This document shows positions 58,313-64,000 of a DNA stretch of 64,000 nucleotides, piece after piece (the stretch's first letter is position 1; the number at the start of each line of letters is the position of its first letter). The DNA is taken from NCBI RefSeq assembly GCF_016920785.2, contig NW_024609836.1, forward strand, positions 61,111,930-61,175,929, written 5' to 3'. The position numbers and the translations under genes are program-made. The notes beneath the pieces are model-generated. The model worked only from the letters and a program-made list of their open reading frames with translations. It was not told where the DNA came from and searched no databases. Origin of the DNA: Ixodes scapularis. Its lineage: Eukaryota > Arthropoda > Arachnida > Ixodida > Ixodidae.

Positions 58313-59029
58313 TAAAAAAGAACGGGATTCTTCTTTCCGTGTCAGGTCGCATCAGGGTGGGGGGAGACCCGCGCAGAAGGAAAATTGGTGGAGCAACACC
58401 GGCAAGCAGAAGAAATATACAAAGAAAAAGTCCGTGGGAGCGTCGGTCGTGGACAGAGTTTGCGAAAAACGCCGTCCTGAGCTAAAAGACTCACAAGAAT
58501 GCAGCTGCGTTGGTGGCCGCCATTACACAGTCAGTCTCAGGTACGAGATTGCTCCGCCCGAGCGGTCTCGTACCTGCACTGCCCCAGACACTTTTGCCTG
58601 TCGCAAATAGCTAGTTGCTGGCGATCGCTGCCCACCTTTTTCGATATTCAAAGCAGTTCACTGTGCGCACTTCTTGCAGAATTGCAACGTCGCCGTGACC
58701 TAAAACACTCACGAGGATGCCGCTGCGTTGGCGGCCGCCATTAGACACTCAGTCTCCGGCTCGTCTCGGCTTTCTTGTCCTTAGCCGTTTTCCCCGCGGC
58801 TTGATTTCCAGCGAAGTTCGGTAAATGAGTGTCGCTGTCGGTAAAACTTCCAACAAAGCCGGGTACGTCTGGTGACGAGAGTGGCTGCTGGTAAAACTTG
58901 GAGTAAAGACTGGTAAACTACACTGGCTTGGGGTGAAAACGGGTAAAAACTCATCCGCTTTCACCGGATGTCACTGGATGATTTTGCCGGATTTTTCAAT
59001 AGGGAAGCGAGTCCCCGCAGGGGGCGCCT
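58313..59029. other. Interval between the Penelope-like element and the LINE
   Basis: GCTGCGTTGGTGGCCGCCAT (about 58502) recurs as GCTGCGTTGGCGGCCGCCAT (about 58722), a direct repeat about 220 bp apart. CTGGTAAAACTT-type words repeat at 58840-58935. Short plus frames here have no domain. Confidence 0.4.
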
Positions 59030-59117
59030 ACACCTTAGGTGTTACGTGTTTGGTGAGTTGCATCACCACGGACCCCAGCCACCTGGGCCGTCATACCAAC
59101 ACGCCGGGGGCACCTAC
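59030..59117 (+). repeat. Direct repeat, left copy, in the putative LINE 5' region
   Basis: ACGTGTTTGGTGAGTTGCAT (about 59043) matches ACGTGCTTGGTGAGTTGCGT (about 59620), both followed by CACYACGRACC. They lie on either side of the Kolobok-like miniature element and may be tandem promoter-like units of the downstream LINE. Confidence 0.45.
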
Positions 59118-59611
59118 TTAAAGGGGCACTGAAGTCGACTATGAGATCGTCCTTTTGTGGTGACAATTCCTTCTTTAAGCATTCCAACAAACCCGAAATC
59201 ACAACCGTGCGTAGCTTATTTCCTCGTTAAAGGCGTGTTCAAAGGTCGTGACACGTCCTTTTTGGGAAGAATTTTCTTCCGAGTGAAGTGGTCGACGAAG
59301 GGCGTTTGTCGGCGAGTTGCAAGCAATGGCCTCACAAGCGGAGAAAGAGAGGAGTGTTAGCCGAGTGTGTACCTCTCAGGCTCCCTTCGAAACGAGTTAT
59401 AATAAAATCATGCGGAATCTGTGGGTATTGTAGGGCTTTCATTGGTCCACAGATAGTAGTTCGCGAAGAAGAAAAAAAAGAGTCCACATGTTTTCCTATT
59501 GCTCTGAGATGAATAGGCGGTCTTCGTATATGTGCGAACTAGCACATTTTAAACAATATAAGATAAAAAAAAGAACATCTAATTTCAAAAATGACTTCGG
59601 TGCAGTTTTAA
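59118..59611. mobile_element. Kolobok-like miniature element with TTAA duplications
   Basis: TTAA at 59118-59121 and 59608-59611 brackets 486 bp. The left end AGGGGCACTGAAGTC pairs with the right end GACTTCGGTGCAGTT (inverse AACTGCACCGAAGTC), with mismatches at the outermost bases. It shares TTAA and AGGG-type ends with 41849-43187. No transposase frame is present. Confidence 0.6.
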
Positions 59612-59612
59612 G

Positions 59613-60095
59613 TAGACACGTGCTTGGTGAGTTGCGTCACTACGAACCACGATTCATGTGCGTTGCCCACCCACGCCTAACGGTGCGTGACCTAACTTGT
59701 GTCCGGGAAAAGGGGATCCAAGGCCCCCGGGCGAGGAAATGTACCGCTTTGGCCCCTGCTTCTCGTAGACGGGTGTCCTGACTTGGCCCGATCAGGATGA
59801 TTCAGTCAGTCGTCTTTCTTCTCTCCAACCTTTGCCTTTTTCCTCTTCTTACCCTTCGTTCCTCTTTCGCCTTCATAGGGGGCAAGGGTTAACCTTGGGT
59901 AGTGATCTGATACCCTCGTCCAGATGCACAATTGGTTATAGATTCCCGGCAGCACTGTTAGAGTAATATCTCCAGCAAAGCACTTCTTTCTATGGTGCGT
60001 TAACTAACCCCTTGGTGGGCTAGGTGGTAGGTGGTGCACCACGTATTCCGAACACGTTTTTCTTTTTATGACTCCTCGCGCTCTTAAACCCCGAG
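59613..60095 (+). mobile_element. Putative 5' region of the LINE
   Basis: Includes the right copy of the GGTGAGTTGCGTCAC repeat, a pyrimidine-rich stretch at 59805-59875 and GGTGGTGCACCAC near 60030. No frame before 60096 resembles ORF1. The exact 5' end of the element is unknown. Confidence 0.4.
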
Positions 60096-61407
60096 ATGAT
60101 CGAACACTCAAAAAATGATGCCCGCTTCTCTTACTTTCGAAAAGCTAATGAAAAAGACAAATATCCTCAATATTTTGTAGTTCACTGTACAAGGGACACT
60201 GTATTCTTGCCCAAAGTTTCTCCCGTCATGGCAAAGCACTTCGAACAAATGATGGAAACATTTTATAAGGCAAAGAAGCTAGTTGGAGGCCTCCTTTTTG
60301 AGGTAAAAATAAGCCGCAGAGCACAACACTCTTAAAGGTGACAAGCCTGGAAGATTACCAGGTTACTGCAACCCCCCACCGTACCCTCAATACTGTTCCA
60401 AGTGTCATCTCAGAAGATGACCGAGTCGAATGCGGTGAAGACTATATTCTCAAAGGTCTGCGCAAGTGTGCTGTTGTTGTCCCGACATCTTATACTCACA
60501 TTTGAACTCCACGCTCTTCCGTCCACCGTGAAGGCAGGGTACTTGAGCTGCAGAGTTCGCTCTTTCTTTTCATTTCGTCAGCGGTGTTTCCGCCGCCACC
60601 GTTTTGGGCATGGTTCCCGAAACTGTCGCGGTCGAGACATGTGTAGAAAGTGCAGTGGTACTAACCATGTAGCGGACATCTGCGAAAATTTATCCAAATG
60701 TGTAAATTGTAGCGGAGCTCACACTGCTTTCTTTTTGCTCATGCTCAAATGGAAACGGGAAAAAGCAGTATTAACTTTTAAAGTAAAACATAACCTTAGC
60801 CACCAAGCAGGCAAAAAAAAAAGGCATGCCTTTCAGGCAAGGGGTTCTTAAGCCCAGGCAGTGCGGAGTGGACCCGCACTGTCTAAAGCTTCCGCGGAGA
60901 TACAAACTTCCTCCGGAAGACCTGTCCTCCCCATACGGGTCCCCTTCCGAACCCCTGAAGGTGACACGCACTCTGTCACCTTTATGTTGTAAGCAGTGTG
61001 CTATGCCCTCTAAGGAAGGTACGTATCACTCCCTCCAAGGTGCCAAAAGTGCTATCAGTGGAACTGCCGGCACTTCTGGCAGGTGTCGAGGGCTCCATCC
61101 CCGTGCCCCCAGCAGCAACCAGAAGCCCCGGCGGATAGAGCAACCTCCACCGCTGAAGGGTCTAAAGCTCTCGGCCTACAAAAAACAAGATGGTCGAGAG
61201 CCTACAACTACAATCAATCTCTTCCTGAAGCAGAGTCTCTTTCTTTGGTCTCCTTTGAGGTGGTACGACGACCAAAGGATACTGTTACGAAAAAAAATAC
61301 AAAAAACAATTGCATGTATTGAGGCACCAAAAGCCCTTAAATTTATGTTATTGTTTTTGCTTCAACTGACATATACTATTGCCTTTTTTTCTTCAGCGGA
61401 ACTGTAG
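60096..61407 (+). pseudogene. LINE ORF1 (gag-like, zinc knuckles), frameshifted
   Basis: ORF1 of a Jockey/I-superfamily non-LTR retrotransposon, an RNA-binding protein. The first piece (60096-60335) holds YPQYFVVHC and GGLLFEVK. A frame change at about 60307 moves the reading to LLKVTSLEDYQVTATPHRTL, then it returns near 60478 to the frame of 60402-60851 (HLILTFELHALPSTVKAGYL). Three zinc knuckles follow in that piece: C62-C75, where the second cysteine is replaced by arginine (CFRRHRFGHGSRNC); an intact C81-x2-C-x4-H-x4-C94; and C100-x2-C-x3-H107. The proline- and lysine-rich C-terminal part (60826-61407) is in another frame. At least three frame disruptions make it non-functional. Confidence 0.8.
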
Positions 61408-63944
61408 AGGCCTCCTGCCTAACTATGATGATGTGAGCCAGCTACTAGATGATCATAGCCCCGTTGCATTTTGCTTGCCGGAAACATATCTAAAAGCGAG
61501 CCACACTAACATATTAAATAACTTCCAGATGATTCGCCATAACTGGATATAAGCAGCTCATTCATCTGGAGGCGTTGCAGTTGTAGTGCAACGTTCAAAT
61601 CTATGTAGCGAAGTGATTCTGCAGACTTCGTTGCAGGCAGTGGCAGCCCGCATTTTGTTAGATCGTATAATTACAGATTGTTTTTTATATATGCCACCAC
61701 TTATCAGCTAAATGATAAAGAGTTTGAATACCTTGTTAGTCAGCCTCCTCCACCTCTCTTACTTTTAGGAGATTTTAATGCACACAATCCCCTGTGGGGG
61801 AGTGGCAGACGGGATCACAGCGGGGTTCTGGTTGAACGCTTTCTTCTTTCCTCGCGATTGTGTCTACTTAACCCATATAAAGCTACATATTTCAGTTCTA
61901 CCACTCATATTTCTACTTTTATAGACGTATCTATTTGTCAACCATTATTATTACCCTTGCGTTTTGGGGAGGTCACCGAAAATCTAGATGGAAGGGATCA
62001 CTTACCCCTCATTTTAAAGTTTAACCATTCTCACGTCACTCTTTCATCGCGTTCACATCGGTGGAAGTTCGAAAAAAGCAGACTAAGCTTGTTTAAAACA
62101 ATCATCTCTTTTAACTGTTTCATCTCTACATTAACTCTCTATTGATGATTCAACAAACTGTCTCACAAAGCACATCTTGGAAGCTGCAATCATTGCCATA
62201 CCGATGACGTCCACCCATATTCCTGAAAGTCCAAACTCTTGGTGGAACTCATACTGCCGAGAGCCTAAAAAAAAAAAAAAAAGCGCGGGGAATTTTTAGC
62301 CGATATCCTACACCGAGCAACCTTATTATTTCGAAAAGAATGAGGGCACAGGCGAGGTTATATTTGAAGGCACGCTATGCGGCACAGCTGTAGAGGCTAT
62401 GCTTTTTCTATTAATAGCAGTACATCTCTGAAAGAAGTTTGGGAACGAGAGCATAAAGTTCTGTTCCACTCTTAAGTCGATATGGAATATTTCCTGCAAG
62501 CCAGGAAGAACCGGCAGACATCCTAGGTGAGCACTTCGAATTTCTATCGAGTTCCGAAGATTATACCCAAAATTTCCAGCAATACAAGTTGCAGGCAGAA
62601 AAAAGACTCTGAGCACATCCGGGGCTGCGAGAGAACCTTTTAATGCTCCATTCACGCTACATGAACTTCAAATGACACTTCTTTCATACAAGCAGTCTTC
62701 CCCTGAACCAGATGGGATTCATTATAAAATGCTCGAGCATCTTCATCCAGCCACTCTGGAACTTATCTTGTATATTTTTAATTGAGTTTGGCTTGAGGGT
62801 AACTTCCCATCTTCCTGGAAGGCTGTCATCATCTTACCAGTGCTGAAGTGAGGCAAGGATCTTTCTTGTTCTTCTAGTCTTAGACCCTTAGCTTTGACTA
62901 GCTCTACCTTCAAAGACTATGGAGCGGATGATTAAATGATTAATAATAGACTTATGTTTCATTTGGAGAGAAACAACCTACTTGATTAGTAGCAGTGTGG
63001 TTTTCGTTCAGCTCGGTTCACAGTCGCTCATCTTGTTTGTTTTGAGACTGCTGTGCGGGTAGCATTTGTCAACTGGCAACAATGTCTATCTGTTTTCTTT
63101 GAATTATGGAAGATTTATGACATGGTTTGGCGTTTCGGCATACTGCAAGACTTGTTCAGTTTAGGTGGTCGAGGTCGCATGTTAGCTCTCATCCAAAGTT
63201 ACTTGGAGCACCGTACTTTTCATGTGAAGCTGGGGACCACACTTTCTAGAGAGTTCATACAGGAAAGTTGAGTCCCCTAGGGAGGCGTGCTCAGTGTTAC
63301 TCTTTTCATCGTTAAATTGAACTCAATTGCTCGTGTTATACCTTAGTCCCCCAGGGAGGCGTGCTCAGTGTTATACGTTAATTAGTTCATGCAAATGGTT
63401 CTAGATTTTCGCCCGAAAAAACAGGCTGTGTTAGTTTTTCTAATCGGCGTGGAATTTGCAATGATCCATCTTTGCATATGTACGATACTCCAATTTCCCA
63501 GAAGTTTCTGGATCTCATCTTTGATTCAAAACTTACTTTCATCCTACGTGATCAAGGGTCTTAAACTGAAATGTCTTGAAACTCTCAACATCCTTAAGAT
63601 TTTATACGTGTCGTGGGGTCGGACAGACTGTGCCTATCAAGCATATATCGCTTTGTTGTTCGTTTCCGGCTTGACCATAAGGTTGCATAGTGCATGATTC
63701 AGCCCGGGCATTGGCTTTGAACATGATGGACCCAATTTACCATCAGGGGTTGCGATTAGCTGCTGGTGCGTTCCGCACCTCCCCAGTACCTAGTTTGTAT
63801 ATAGAAGCTAATGAGCCATCCCTGGAGTATAGAATCTTCGCACTGGGTTGTATATACTCCATTAGAGTCCGCTCGGTTGTCGAGCACCCTGATGGAGATA
63901 ATATGCAGAACATTGGGTTCCAGAGAACCTTTTAAAACAAACAC
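61385..63944 (+). pseudogene. LINE ORF2 (endonuclease, reverse transcriptase), decayed
   Basis: Pieces in shifting frames follow the order of a Jockey/I-type ORF2. The endonuclease begins QRNCRGLLPNYDDVSQLL (about 61395) with the catalytic glutamate in CLPETYLK. After a stop near 61550 the frame 61678-62145 has LLLGDFNAHNPLWGS and GRDHLPL, the D/N and D-H parts of the active site. A 16-A run (62267-62282) follows WWNSYCREP. Reverse-transcriptase remnants include SSPEPDGIHYKMLEHL (about 62695), LWKIYDMVWRFGILQDL in place of motif A, and a GGVLSV-type motif B. The YxDD motif C is not found. The C-terminal piece (63690-63935) has MMDPIYHQGLRLAAGAF and PVPSLYIEANEPSL. The element probably continues past 64000 toward any RNase H domain. 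Many stops and shifts: a dead copy. Confidence 0.8.
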
Positions 63945-64000
63945 TCCATAGTTTCGCCCTTTTGAATTAGGAATTGCAGCTTAGCGGACTATGTTGGGAT

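Overview
The window looks like a gene-poor, repeat-dominated stretch of an arthropod nuclear genome, most likely a hard tick (Ixodidae). I infer this from repeat families recalled as typical of tick genomes: a Jockey/I-type LINE (60.1 kb to the end), a SINE-like segment at 51.77 kb, Penelope-like and Kolobok-like elements, and short foldback elements. No database search was possible, and no convincing host gene, rRNA or functional tRNA was found.

Layout. (1) Bases 1-23981 are one uninterrupted satellite: about 224 head-to-tail copies of a 107-bp unit, open at the left edge of the window. Each unit is built from seven diverged 14-16 bp subunits. Across about 24 kb the phase drifts by only two bases, matching two single-base deletions seen near 4920 and 5276. 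(2) 23982-36429 is mostly unassigned non-coding DNA, with a poly(A)-ended retroposed sequence near 25.2-25.5 kb and a cluster of CRE/E-box palindromic units near 26.5 kb. (3) 36.4-37.6 kb holds a probable minus-strand gypsy-type LTR with TATA box and polypurine tract. (4) 39.1-43.9 kb is a nested stack: a foldback element, a pogo/Tigger-like terminus split by a 621-bp element with about 115-bp inverted repeats, and a decayed acidic coding-like region split by a Kolobok-like transposon that has TTAA duplications and a THAP domain. (5) 43.9-56 kb carries scattered miniature elements, two foldback insertions with 10-bp target duplications, SINE-like pieces and AT-rich filler. (6) 56.7-58.1 kb is a 5'-truncated Penelope-like element (reverse transcriptase plus GIY-YIG endonuclease). 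(7) 59.0-64.0 kb is a decayed plus-strand LINE: zinc-knuckle ORF1, endonuclease, reverse transcriptase and C-terminal pieces, with a Kolobok-like miniature element in its likely 5' region.

The elements do not form a pathway. Their relations are of insertion order: Kolobok into the acidic region, the 621-bp element into the Tigger-like end, and a foldback into an LTR-like direct repeat. The most unusual object is the satellite. It shows two-level periodicity, strong purine bias on one strand, a hairpin-capable dyad in each unit, two common two-allele sites (one making or breaking a TATA-box consensus), and duplicated multi-unit blocks tagged by rare variants.
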